From contig DGBH01000085.1 in the NCBI GenBank assembly GCA_002384205.1, forward strand, positions 1 through 7,088: 7,088 bases of DNA, given 5' to 3'. A program made the translations under genes and the position numbers. Numbering within the stretch: the stretch's first letter is position 1; each line of letters starts with the position of its first letter. The DNA comes from Bacteroidetes bacterium UBA4009. Lineage in GTDB: Bacteria; Bacteroidota; Bacteroidia; NS11-12g; UBA9320. Positions 1 through 5,662 of the stretch are shown one piece after another. The notes below the pieces were generated by a model. The model did not search any database. It worked only from the letters and a program-made list of their open reading frames with translations, and was not told the origin of the DNA.

Positions 1-9
1 AAATAATTA

Positions 10-228
10 ATGCGGCAGAACCGAAAATTACAACAATTGGTGTTTCCATCCGGAATGGGTTACAACAAACAAATCGACGAAGTTCAAACCAAAAGAGTGA
101 ATTCTATTTTCTCCTCAATCCCTTTAATAGCAACAGATTTAGCTCAACAAAAAAGCGGAGAACCAGTTAAAATTAACCAATTCTCCGCTAGAGTGACCTC
201 GTCAGGATTCAAACCTGAGACCTCCTGA
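10..228 (+). pseudogene. C-terminal remnant of a Bacteroidota-type site-specific (serine) recombinase, ending inside tRNA-Arg
   Basis: The frame from 10 to 228 encodes 72 residues. The stretch KLQQLVFPSGMGYNK, followed shortly by TKRVNSIF, matches my recollection of the extreme C-terminus of Bacteroidota resolvase/invertase-type recombinases, whose usual pattern is KLQ-LVFP-G-Y-K followed by T-RVNS-F. The last residues (ARVTSSGFKPETS) come from reading the antisense of a tRNA gene. Such tails are common in integrases whose element sits at a tRNA. An in-frame TAA at 4-6 lies directly before the ATG at 10. The catalytic N-terminal domain is therefore either absent or in another frame: frame 3 is open to the left edge and reads IINAAE just before the homologous stretch, which could indicate a frameshift. 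No catalytic serine is present, so this cannot be an active recombinase by itself. It could alternatively be a chance ORF, but the family-like pattern argues against that. The family call is from memory without a database search. Confidence 0.55.
149..189 (-). terminator. Rho-independent terminator of tRNA-Arg
   Basis: Read on the minus strand, AGCGGAGAA pairs with TTCTCCGCT (9 perfect base pairs). The inner segments TTGGTTA and TAACTGG extend the stem by another 7 pairs, three of them G-U, around an ATTT loop. A run of six T follows. The hairpin (154-189) begins 4 bases after the tRNA discriminator base, as expected for the terminator of a single-tRNA transcript. The same bases lie inside the recombinase remnant on the other strand. 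Confidence 0.85.
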
Positions 229-267
229 GCCGTAATCAGGTGCTCTATTCAGCTGAGCTACGAAGCC
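194..267 (-). tRNA. tRNA-Arg (anticodon ACG)
   Basis: The minus strand folds into a full 74-base cloverleaf. The acceptor stem GGCTTCG pairs with CGAGGTC (with G-U pairs at 2-71 and 4-69), and the discriminator is A. The D stem is GCTC/GAGC. The anticodon stem CCTGA/TCAGG encloses loop TTACGGC, and the anticodon ACG lies at 231-233. The T arm is TCAGG-TTTGAAT-CCTGA. The 3' CCA is not encoded (CTC follows) and would have to be added after transcription. ACG normally has its first base edited to inosine and then reads CGU, CGC and CGA. The gene stands alone, diverges from ppx, and overlaps the antisense tail of a recombinase, so it probably served as an integration site. Confidence 0.95.
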
Positions 268-285
268 ATTTCCCTTTCGGGGGTG

Positions 286-320
286 CAAATATAATAACCT
301 TGGTATATCTACGCGACAAA
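286..320 (-). promoter_or_regulatory. Probable promoter of tRNA-Arg
   Basis: On the minus strand TATATTTG (286-293) is an exact match to the Bacteroidota -7 consensus TAnnTTTG. It ends 18 bases before the mature tRNA 5' end. A possible -33 TTTG lies at 317-320, but the 23-base spacing is at the long end of the accepted range, so the -7 element carries most of the support. Confidence 0.5.
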
Positions 321-333
321 AAAATTATATTCG
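300..333 (+). promoter_or_regulatory. Possible promoter of ppx, overlapping the tRNA promoter
   Basis: TATATTCG (326-333) differs from TAnnTTTG at one base. A TTG lies at 300-302, 23 bases upstream. The element ends 10 bases before the TTG start codon of ppx, leaving almost no leader. It overlaps the divergent tRNA promoter, so the two could compete for RNA polymerase. This is weak evidence from motif matching alone. Confidence 0.3.
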
Positions 334-343
334 TACCACTATT

Positions 344-1261
344 TTGAAATTATACAAATTCGCCTCAATTGACGTAGGATCTAATGCTATTCGATTACTT
401 TTTACCAACGTATTTGAAACCCAAGACGGTCCCGTTTTTAGAAAACTTTCGTTAGTTAGGGTGCCGATACGACTTGGTGAAGATGCATTTATTCATGGGA
501 AAATAGGTCCCGAGAAAACAGAGCAATTGGTGAAAACAATGCGGTCATTTAAACACTTGATGAACGTACACCAAGTGCTCGATTACCGTGCTTATGCTAC
601 CAGCGCCATGCGCGAAGCCAGTAATAACCTTGAAATCATTCAAGAAATTAAGCGTTTTGCAGATATTAACTTGGAAATTATTGGCGGTGACCAAGAGGCC
701 GATACGATCTCTTTTGAAGACCTACCCGAGTTTATGCCCCACATAGAAGGTGCTGTATTTATAGATGTAGGCGGCGGAAGTACCGAGCTTACCTACCTAA
801 AAAATGCGAAAAAAGTAGATTCTATTTCTTTACAAATAGGTACTGTTAGACTTCTGCATAATGCGGTAAATCCAGCACTTTGGGATGAAATGAAATCATG
901 GCTTCAAAAAAATAACTTGTTTCACTCTCAAACACCTATCATTGGTACCGGAGGAAATATCAACAAACTTCTTAAGGTATTGCGCAAGCAACCTAACGAC
1001 TATTTTATTCACGTAGCAGATTTAGCTACTTTTAAAGAAGAACTAGAACTCGTTGATTACGATGATAGAATTAGTAAATTTGTGTTAAACCCAGACCGAG
1101 CAGACGTTATTATTCCAGCTTCTCAGATATACCTTACCGCTGCAGAATGGCTTGGATCGTCACATATTTATATCCCCAAAGTAGGCCTATCTGATGGTAT
1201 CGCCCGTGAATTATATCGCAGTTATAAAAAACTCGAAAAAGAGAAGAAACCTTTACCATAA
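344..1261 (+). CDS. ppx: Ppx/GppA-family phosphatase (exopolyphosphatase-like)
   Basis: This 305-residue protein belongs to the ASKHA-fold Ppx/GppA family, cytosolic enzymes that remove terminal phosphate from polyphosphate or from pppGpp. The phosphate-1 motif IDVGSNAIRLL is at residues 9-19, followed by YATSAMREASN (84-94). The segment EIIGGDQEAD (111-120) sits where the family carries its catalytic acidic motif (usually I-SG-EEA), with E118 in place. The phosphate-2 motif FIDVGGGSTEL is at 139-149, and the glycine-rich IIGTGGNINKL at 199-209. RADVI (252-256) and GLSDG (281-285, usually GLREG) close the fold. At about 300 residues it is the short, two-domain form without the C-terminal HD-like domain of E. 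coli Ppx. The TTG start at 344 puts the first motif 9 residues from the N-terminus, as in relatives, and no ATG is nearby. No polyphosphate kinase gene is visible. Whether it prefers polyphosphate or pppGpp cannot be decided from sequence. Confidence 0.88.
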   Translation: MKLYKFASIDVGSNAIRLLFTNVFETQDGPVFRKLSLVRVPIRLGEDAFIHGKIGPEKTEQLVKTMRSFKHLMNVHQVLDYRAYATSAMREASNNLEIIQEIKRFADINLEIIGGDQEADTISFEDLPEFMPHIEGAVFIDVGGGSTELTYLKNAKKVDSISLQIGTVRLLHNAVNPALWDEMKSWLQKNNLFHSQTPIIGTGGNINKLLKVLRKQPNDYFIHVADLATFKEELELVDYDDRISKFVLNPDRADVIIPASQIYLTAAEWLGSSHIYIPKVGLSDGIARELYRSYKKLEKEKKPLP

Positions 1262-1274
1262 CCTATACAAAATA

Positions 1275-1703
1275 TTATTTCCGAATTCGATTTTCATATT
1301 CCGGTTCTTCCACTTTACCCATAACACGTATGTGATTAACAACTGCTTCCATAGCACAAATCATTTTTAAAATTATTGATTTCACTTTTCTGATAAGCAA
1401 CCGTTTGTAATTTCGAATTGGTGTTTTGGGGACTATTTTTTTATTCGGCCTATTTCTATGACTGTTCTCCGGTATTCTTTGTTGTCCAGAGGTAGACTGT
1501 ACATCGTTATAAAGACTAGCATTTGTAAAATCATCTACATCAAAATCTAGCATAAAAAGATATAAAGCCTTACGCAAATTCTTTAACTGCGTTTCGTATC
1601 TTATGGTATGAATACTTTTCTGTTTCAAAAAGGCTATTAATACTCCCGCGGCATTGCCCACCTCAACCCATAAATACTCTTCTACATTGCTTACTGTCGT
1701 CAT
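1275..1703 (-). CDS. Hypothetical small basic protein
   Basis: I do not recognise this 142-residue protein. The N-terminal half (about 1-60) looks helical and mixed hydrophobic, with no signal peptide or clear membrane span. Residues 65-95 are polar, proline- and asparagine-rich and probably disordered. Residues 96-130 are strongly basic (NYKRLLIRKVKSIILK) and probably helical, which could suit nucleic-acid or protein binding, though that is only a guess. The case for a real gene is the uninterrupted frame, the ATG at 1701-1703 with an A-rich upstream context (AAGTAAA), and an exact TAnnTTTG element about 50 bases upstream. It is convergent with ppx, with a gap of only 13 bases and no terminator hairpin between them, and divergent from the gene at 1903. 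It is possibly lineage-restricted. Confidence 0.6.
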   Translation of the reverse strand: MTTVSNVEEYLWVEVGNAAGVLIAFLKQKSIHTIRYETQLKNLRKALYLFMLDFDVDDFTNASLYNDVQSTSGQQRIPENSHRNRPNKKIVPKTPIRNYKRLLIRKVKSIILKMICAMEAVVNHIRVMGKVEEPEYENRIRK

Positions 1704-1755
1704 TTTACTTAATTATTCGGTTTCATATACACTTGATTACCCTTTGTATTCGCAG

Positions 1756-1763
1756 CAAAAATA
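1756..1763 (-). promoter_or_regulatory. -7 promoter element for the small basic protein gene
   Basis: On the minus strand TATTTTTG matches TAnnTTTG exactly. It lies about 52 bases before the ATG at 1703, giving a leader of roughly 45 bases. I see no clear TTG at the usual -33 distance. Confidence 0.4.
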
Positions 1764-1790
1764 TATCTCTAAATCATTGTAATATAGTTA

Positions 1791-1827
1791 TTTAAGCACT
1801 ATTTAACTGCCTTTATTTTAGCTTAAA
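1791..1827. repeat. Inverted repeat in the divergent intergenic region
   Basis: TTTAAGC (1791-1797) and GCTTAAA (1821-1827) are perfect 7-base inverted arms. They are separated by 23 bases, so the arm starts are 30 bases apart, about three helical turns. They sit between the divergent promoters of the genes ending at 1275 and starting at 1903. A dimeric regulator could bind such a site, but a pair of this length can occur by chance in AT-rich DNA. Confidence 0.25.
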
Positions 1828-1887
1828 AATACCTAAACAACTTCCTTTACAAAACTTAATTTCACTTTATTATTTACTTAACTGTAT

Positions 1888-1895
1888 TACATTTG
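1888..1895 (+). promoter_or_regulatory. -7 promoter element immediately upstream of the 1903 gene
   Basis: TACATTTG is an exact TAnnTTTG match and identical to the element of the OmpA-like gene. Only 7 bases separate it from the GTG start at 1903, so transcription should begin at or within a few bases of the start codon. The -33 region (near 1866) has only a TTT, without the usual TTG. Confidence 0.5.
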
Positions 1896-1902
1896 CTACT
1901 TC

Positions 1903-3003
1903 GTGTTATTAAGCATAAACATACCTGAGCAAGAGCTTATAGTGAATTTTATTCAAAATTCACTGCCACAAGCTCCTCAGCTATTTTGCATTGCCCACTA
2001 CCCGAATGGTGCTATTCACGTACAAACAAGAAAAGGCGAACACTCTGAAACAGAAGCAGATAGTCTGCTACAATTCATTACCAAAGGAACATCTGGATGG
2101 TACGCATTAAGCGAAACACCATTCAGCACAATGCAACAAATTGGTCAAACATCACTCGAAATGGAATTGGAACGTGATTACCTTCTTATAAAGGGTATTA
2201 CAGCAACCAACTGCACATTACACCTACTTATTCAACTTAAACCCTACGGTATTACAAAAGAGAAATACTTGCTTGCCAGTCAAAAGAAACAGTTTGAAGT
2301 GAGTATCAAAGGTTTTATCACCTCCCTACTGGAACTTATGAATGCCGATCGAGCAATCTTGAAGAATATAGCTAAAGGTGGTCTTATAAGTAAAAATGAA
2401 TTACGTGAGACCAAAGCACAACTTTTACAACAAAATCAAAACTACGAAACTGCCATAAAACAATTTATTCAACTGATTATAAATAAATTACAGGAGAAAT
2501 ATAGCGTTGCCATACACTTGAGTCAAGACTTTATTGAGTCTCTAAAGCATTACAATCAACCCTTTGAAGATTTAGAAGAAAATCTCGAAAAACATATACA
2601 GATAGAGCTTAACCTGGCATTGCTCCAAGACTATACAGAAATAACGCTCACACAACATCACCTTACTAGTCTAAAAAACACAACGGCGACAAATAGCAAT
2701 AATCCAGAAAACGAACTCCAATTAGGTAGACATGCCAAGACCTATAAATTACTTGATAGATACGAGACCGCTGCAAGTGCAGCATATCAAAAGGGAATTG
2801 CCATCATAGGTAAAAATATAGGATTGCACTGCATTCCAGCAGTAACCAACGCCAGTATTACCGATGCGCTAAACAAACAGTCTAAAAAGATTTACGATCT
2901 ATTTGACAAATACCCTAAGAAGTGGCCCATCATTCGCGCTGAATTTCGTTCAATTGCCAATGTTGTTGAAAAAGAGAGTATACGAAGAAGAGATACAGCT
3001 TAA
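1903..3003 (+). CDS. Unrecognised 366-residue protein, possibly regulatory
   Basis: I cannot name a family with confidence. No signal peptide or membrane span is visible, so it is probably cytosolic. Residues 1-115 alternate short hydrophobic strands and helices (LFCIAHYP, GWYALSE, YLLIKGI, LHLLIQLK), like a small alpha/beta domain. Residues 125-200 are mainly helical and charged. Residues 186-255 (FIQ-LI-KL-EKY, IHLSQDFIESLKHY, DLEENLEKHI, TEITLTQHHL) have a layout reminiscent of the end of a sigma-54-activator AAA+ domain, but no Walker A, Walker B or GAFTGA motif exists. Residues 258-272 form a polar, Asn/Thr-rich linker. Residues 278-352 form a compact helical C-terminal domain (KLLDRYETAASAAY, ASITDALNKQSKKI, WPIIRAEFRSI) that could be DNA-binding. 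The GTG at 1903 is chosen because an in-frame TAA lies at 1879 and the first in-frame ATG is codon 77. GTG at 1942 is the only other close option. A regulatory role is inference only. Confidence 0.75.
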   Translation: MLLSINIPEQELIVNFIQNSLPQAPQLFCIAHYPNGAIHVQTRKGEHSETEADSLLQFITKGTSGWYALSETPFSTMQQIGQTSLEMELERDYLLIKGITATNCTLHLLIQLKPYGITKEKYLLASQKKQFEVSIKGFITSLLELMNADRAILKNIAKGGLISKNELRETKAQLLQQNQNYETAIKQFIQLIINKLQEKYSVAIHLSQDFIESLKHYNQPFEDLEENLEKHIQIELNLALLQDYTEITLTQHHLTSLKNTTATNSNNPENELQLGRHAKTYKLLDRYETAASAAYQKGIAIIGKNIGLHCIPAVTNASITDALNKQSKKIYDLFDKYPKKWPIIRAEFRSIANVVEKESIRRRDTA

Positions 3004-3038
3004 TCCGTTGTAAAAAGACACAACCAAATTGCTATCAA

Positions 3039-3060
3039 CAGTTTAAATCATTTTAAACTG
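3039..3060. repeat. Perfect 9-bp hairpin downstream of the 1903-3003 gene
   Basis: CAGTTTAAA and TTTAAACTG are perfect complements around a TCAT loop. The hairpin lies 36 bases after the stop codon. Neither strand has a T-run after it, and the stem is AT-rich, so it is a poor intrinsic terminator. It may instead be a weak terminator, an mRNA 3'-end stabiliser or a protein-binding palindrome. Confidence 0.45.
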
Positions 3061-3167
3061 ATATAAAAACGTACTACATAGTGTGCTTCTTAGCCAATCC
3101 ACATGTACTAAAGGCTGATTTATAGAAGCTTTCAAACGAGAGTTCGATAAGGAATTAAATTTGAACT

Positions 3168-3175
3168 TATATTCG
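3168..3175 (+). promoter_or_regulatory. Possible -7 element for the ACMSD-like gene
   Basis: TATATTCG is one base off TAnnTTTG and the same octamer as that upstream of ppx. It lies 19 bases before the ATG at 3195. No canonical TTG is at the -33 distance; the nearest similar word is TTCG at 3143-3146, 21 bases upstream. Confidence 0.35.
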
Positions 3176-3194
3176 CCAAAATCAAACAACATAG

Positions 3195-4259
3195 ATGAGA
3201 ATAAACGGACATTCACACTTATTACCCTATCCCAGTCAAATTCCTAAATTCATGAAGGATAAGGAAATATTTTGGATTGATCAAGATCGCAAATTCATGC
3301 GACAGAAAAACTGGTCTAGACCCATTACGGCAGATAGCTTTTTCCTCGATGAAAAACTCGCATGGATGGAGGATAACAAGATAGATCACGCCGTAGTACT
3401 CAACCTTTCTCAGCTGTATGGCAACGGCCTAACACAGAATGATATGAAACAAGCACTTCGTTTTCAAAATGATTTTAATGCACAGATACAAGCAGAAAAC
3501 GAAAAGAAATTCACTACAGGTTTTGTAATACACGCTGGATTTGTGGATGGCGCACTTTGGGAAATAGAACGTTGTGTAGAGAAGCTAAACATGCAGGTTT
3601 TATGCCTTCCTACTCATTATCTTAACACCGCAGGTGAATGGAAGGTGATTTTTAATGAAGAAACAGAACCCATATTAGAGCTGGCCAATAAATACGACTT
3701 AGCTATTGAGGTACATCCTTATGATGGAGAAAAATTCATAAAGTTAGAAGACTCAGCATGGCGCTTTCATTTGATTTGGATGTTAGCTCAATGTGCTGAT
3801 TCTTATCACTTTTACACCTTAAATGGTTACTACGATAAGTATCCTAATATTCGAACTGCTTTTGCTCACGGAGGTCAGCTTAATCATATTAATATTGGCA
3901 GAAGAACACAAGGTTTTGATGGTAGACCAGATCTTTTTGAGGGCAAATCCAGACCCCGCGCTGCCGTGGGACATCCCAATATTTATTTTGACACATTGGT
4001 GCATGACGCTATTAGTTTTGAGGTGATGCTAAAGCGACAACAATCTACCAATCAAATAATTATGGGCCTAGATGACCCCTATCCACTGGGAGAAATGGAA
4101 AGCGAATTGCAAAGTAGCTACCCTGGCAAACTGCTCGATCTTGTGCTCGAGCAAGGACTTATTACCCAAAAACAACATCAAGAAATATGGAAAGATAACG
4201 TGGCCAGATGGCTGTATGGCCATGATGCCGAAAAGTTCTTGGCAAGAATTAGTCCATAG
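3195..4259 (+). CDS. ACMSD-like amidohydrolase (aminocarboxymuconate-semialdehyde decarboxylase family)
   Basis: This 354-residue metal-dependent TIM-barrel enzyme belongs to the amidohydrolase-2 family. The family's namesake, ACMSD, decarboxylates 2-amino-3-carboxymuconate-6-semialdehyde in tryptophan/kynurenine breakdown and diverts it from quinolinate and NAD formation. The metal-binding pattern is complete: HSH at residues 6-8, H174 in IEVHPYDG, H225 in AFAHGGQ and D293 in GLDDPYPLGE. The spacing follows ACMSD closely (HxH near the N-terminus, His near 175, His near 226, Asp near 293). The conserved blocks KNWSRPI, LNLSQLYGNGL and FDGRPDLFEGK look like the flavobacterial members. ATG at 3195 puts HSH at residue 6, as expected. 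It lies 77 bases upstream of ddl on the same strand and could be cotranscribed. No other kynurenine-pathway gene is in view, so the exact substrate is inferred from family only; a related carboxylic acid decarboxylation or hydrolysis is possible. Confidence 0.85.
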   Translation: MRINGHSHLLPYPSQIPKFMKDKEIFWIDQDRKFMRQKNWSRPITADSFFLDEKLAWMEDNKIDHAVVLNLSQLYGNGLTQNDMKQALRFQNDFNAQIQAENEKKFTTGFVIHAGFVDGALWEIERCVEKLNMQVLCLPTHYLNTAGEWKVIFNEETEPILELANKYDLAIEVHPYDGEKFIKLEDSAWRFHLIWMLAQCADSYHFYTLNGYYDKYPNIRTAFAHGGQLNHINIGRRTQGFDGRPDLFEGKSRPRAAVGHPNIYFDTLVHDAISFEVMLKRQQSTNQIIMGLDDPYPLGEMESELQSSYPGKLLDLVLEQGLITQKQHQEIWKDNVARWLYGHDAEKFLARISP

Positions 4260-4336
4260 AGTACTACAACTCCGTTATAAAAGGTGCATAAAGTGCCTCC
4301 AGTCTTCCTTTATTTTGCACCATACAAGATAAAAAT

Positions 4337-5422
4337 ATGTCCATCAAAACGGCAGCAATTATATACGGAGGTAAATCTACCGAACACGAAGTATCTATTC
4401 GATCTGCTAGAAACATAGCAAAAGCTATAGATAGCAATCAGTTTAACACCGTGCTTATTGCTATTAGCAAAAGCGGTAAATGGTTTTTAAAAACACAGGA
4501 TGAACTAAATCACGAAAATGTAGTAGTGGAAAGTAGCACTCAATTGGTTTTAATACCCGGAGCAATCCAAGAGCAAATAATTACCCTTTCTGATCAAAAA
4601 AGCATCGGAAATATAGATGTTGTCTTCCCTATAGTGCATGGCACCGGGGGCGAAGACGGCAGTTTACAAGGCTTATTAAAAACCATGAATATTGCATTTG
4701 TAGGTCCCGGAGTAATTGGTTCTGCACTGTGTATAGACAAAGAAGTAACTAAGCGTATATTAAATGAAGCTGGCATTGCTAACAGCGCATTCTCAAGCTT
4801 CTTAAAGGCGGAAAGACACCTAATAAACTTTGAGACTATCAAAGTAAAACTGGGAGTACCTATGTATATTAAGCCCCCAAACTTAGGCTCATCCGTAGGT
4901 ATAAGTAAAGTAACCACCGAAGCTGAATTTTACCAAGCCATAGATTTAGCACTACAATTTGATCGAAAAGTACTTATCGAACAAAACATAGTGGGCAGAG
5001 AGATAGAATGTGCCGTAATGGGAAACGGAGATGCAAAAGCCTCTCCGGTGGGTGAAGTAGTGACCAACCAAGATAGCCATGCCTTTTATGACTACTCAGC
5101 AAAATATACTGATTCAAATGGTTCGGTTACTGTAATACCTGCAGAACTAGATGCTGCTACACAAGACAAAATTCGTGAAATAGCCATAAGAACATATAAA
5201 GCACTCTGCTGCGAAGGGATGTCACGCGTGGATGTGTTTTTAACACCAAATGGAGATATCTATGTTAACGAGGTAAATACACTTCCCGGATTCACCGACA
5301 TTAGCATGTATCCGAAGCTTTGGGGTGCTGCGGGAATATCTTATTCTGCAGTTATCAGTCAGCTTTTACAACTTGCACTGGATAGACACGAGGAAGAAAA
5401 CGAGGTGAAAACAACATTTTAG
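4337..5422 (+). CDS. ddl: D-alanine--D-alanine ligase (DdlA type)
   Basis: This 361-residue cytosolic ATP-grasp ligase joins two D-alanines using ATP, making the dipeptide that MurF adds to the UDP-MurNAc-tripeptide in peptidoglycan synthesis. The N-terminal domain has IIYGGKSTEHEVS (residues 8-20), with the substrate-positioning E16. HGTGGEDGSLQG (101-112) and the centre FVGPGV...CIDKEVTKR (121-140) follow. The ATP-grasp part shows YIKPPNLGSSVGISKV (177-192), GREIECAVMGN (220-230), the FYDYSAKYTD loop (250-259), RVDVFLT (297-303) and the Mg-binding NEVNTLPGFT (311-320) with E312 and N314. Length and the ending ISMYPKLW...LALDRH...KTTF closely resemble E. coli DdlA (364 residues) rather than the shorter DdlB. 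Y251 in the loop suggests normal D-Ala-D-Ala, not D-lactate, specificity. The ATG at 4337 has an A-rich upstream context (GATAAAAAT) and no Shine-Dalgarno. No mur or fts genes adjoin, so it lies outside the division cluster. Confidence 0.96.
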   Translation: MSIKTAAIIYGGKSTEHEVSIRSARNIAKAIDSNQFNTVLIAISKSGKWFLKTQDELNHENVVVESSTQLVLIPGAIQEQIITLSDQKSIGNIDVVFPIVHGTGGEDGSLQGLLKTMNIAFVGPGVIGSALCIDKEVTKRILNEAGIANSAFSSFLKAERHLINFETIKVKLGVPMYIKPPNLGSSVGISKVTTEAEFYQAIDLALQFDRKVLIEQNIVGREIECAVMGNGDAKASPVGEVVTNQDSHAFYDYSAKYTDSNGSVTVIPAELDAATQDKIREIAIRTYKALCCEGMSRVDVFLTPNGDIYVNEVNTLPGFTDISMYPKLWGAAGISYSAVISQLLQLALDRHEEENEVKTTF

Positions 5423-5519
5423 GTTTACATAAGTCTCCTGTTACTAGGATAAAGAGTTTAAACTAAGATGCATCACCAACACTAATTATTTATTTTTTTT
5501 AGATTACTTATAGCTAAGC

Positions 5520-5539
5520 TCCACATGCTGCTATGTGGA
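5520..5539. repeat. Hairpin 1 of a tandem pair between ddl and the lipoprotein gene
   Basis: TCCACAT and ATGTGGA form a perfect 7-bp stem around a GCTGCT loop. No T-run follows, so it is not a classical terminator. A T-rich tract (ATTTATTTTTTTTAG) lies just upstream, at about 5487-5501. Confidence 0.45.
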
Positions 5540-5555
5540 TTATGAACTATTTTGG

Positions 5556-5571
5556 CTACGTCTGTACGTAG
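5556..5571. repeat. Hairpin 2 of a tandem pair between ddl and the lipoprotein gene
   Basis: CTACGT and ACGTAG form a perfect 6-bp stem around a CTGT loop, 16 bases after hairpin 1. It lies roughly 90 bases upstream of the -33 element of the OmpA-like gene. It is upstream of that promoter, so it would be part of a ddl read-through 3' region or a DNA site rather than of the lipoprotein mRNA leader. Confidence 0.45.
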
Positions 5572-5662
5572 TGTATTAAAAATAGAGGTGAGCGTAGTAT
5601 CTATAAACCAAAAAAGCGTCTACATATTTAGGAATATCAATACCTAGGTGTTTATAAGTGAA

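Noticed and set aside
1261..1275. Terminator between convergent ppx and the small basic protein gene
   Set aside because: The 13-base gap has no stem-loop and no T-run. Transcription may read through in both directions.
3819..4026. Overlapping open frames on both strands within the ACMSD-like gene
   Set aside because: They lie entirely inside a well-supported gene, have low-complexity or unlikely compositions, and show no promoter or start context.
4283..4321. GGTGCA/TGCACC inverted arms upstream of ddl as a riboswitch or operator
   Set aside because: The arms are only 6 bases with a long spacer, and no conserved riboswitch core or additional stems are visible. Chance is the simpler explanation.
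4072..4332. Plus-strand open frame across the end of the ACMSD-like gene and the gap before ddl
   Set aside because: It is mostly an out-of-frame reading of the decarboxylase, with no recognisable motif. The remaining part covers only the short intergenic gap.
4594..4917. Minus-strand open frame of 107 residues inside ddl
   Set aside because: It is the antisense of conserved Ddl motifs, and its proline/serine-rich content is typical of antisense readings.
5421..5608. GGTTTA at 5422-5427 and TAAACC at 5603-5608 as terminal inverted repeats of a miniature element
   Set aside because: Only 6 bases match before the arms diverge, no flanking target-site duplication is seen, and the interior shows no second copy in the window.
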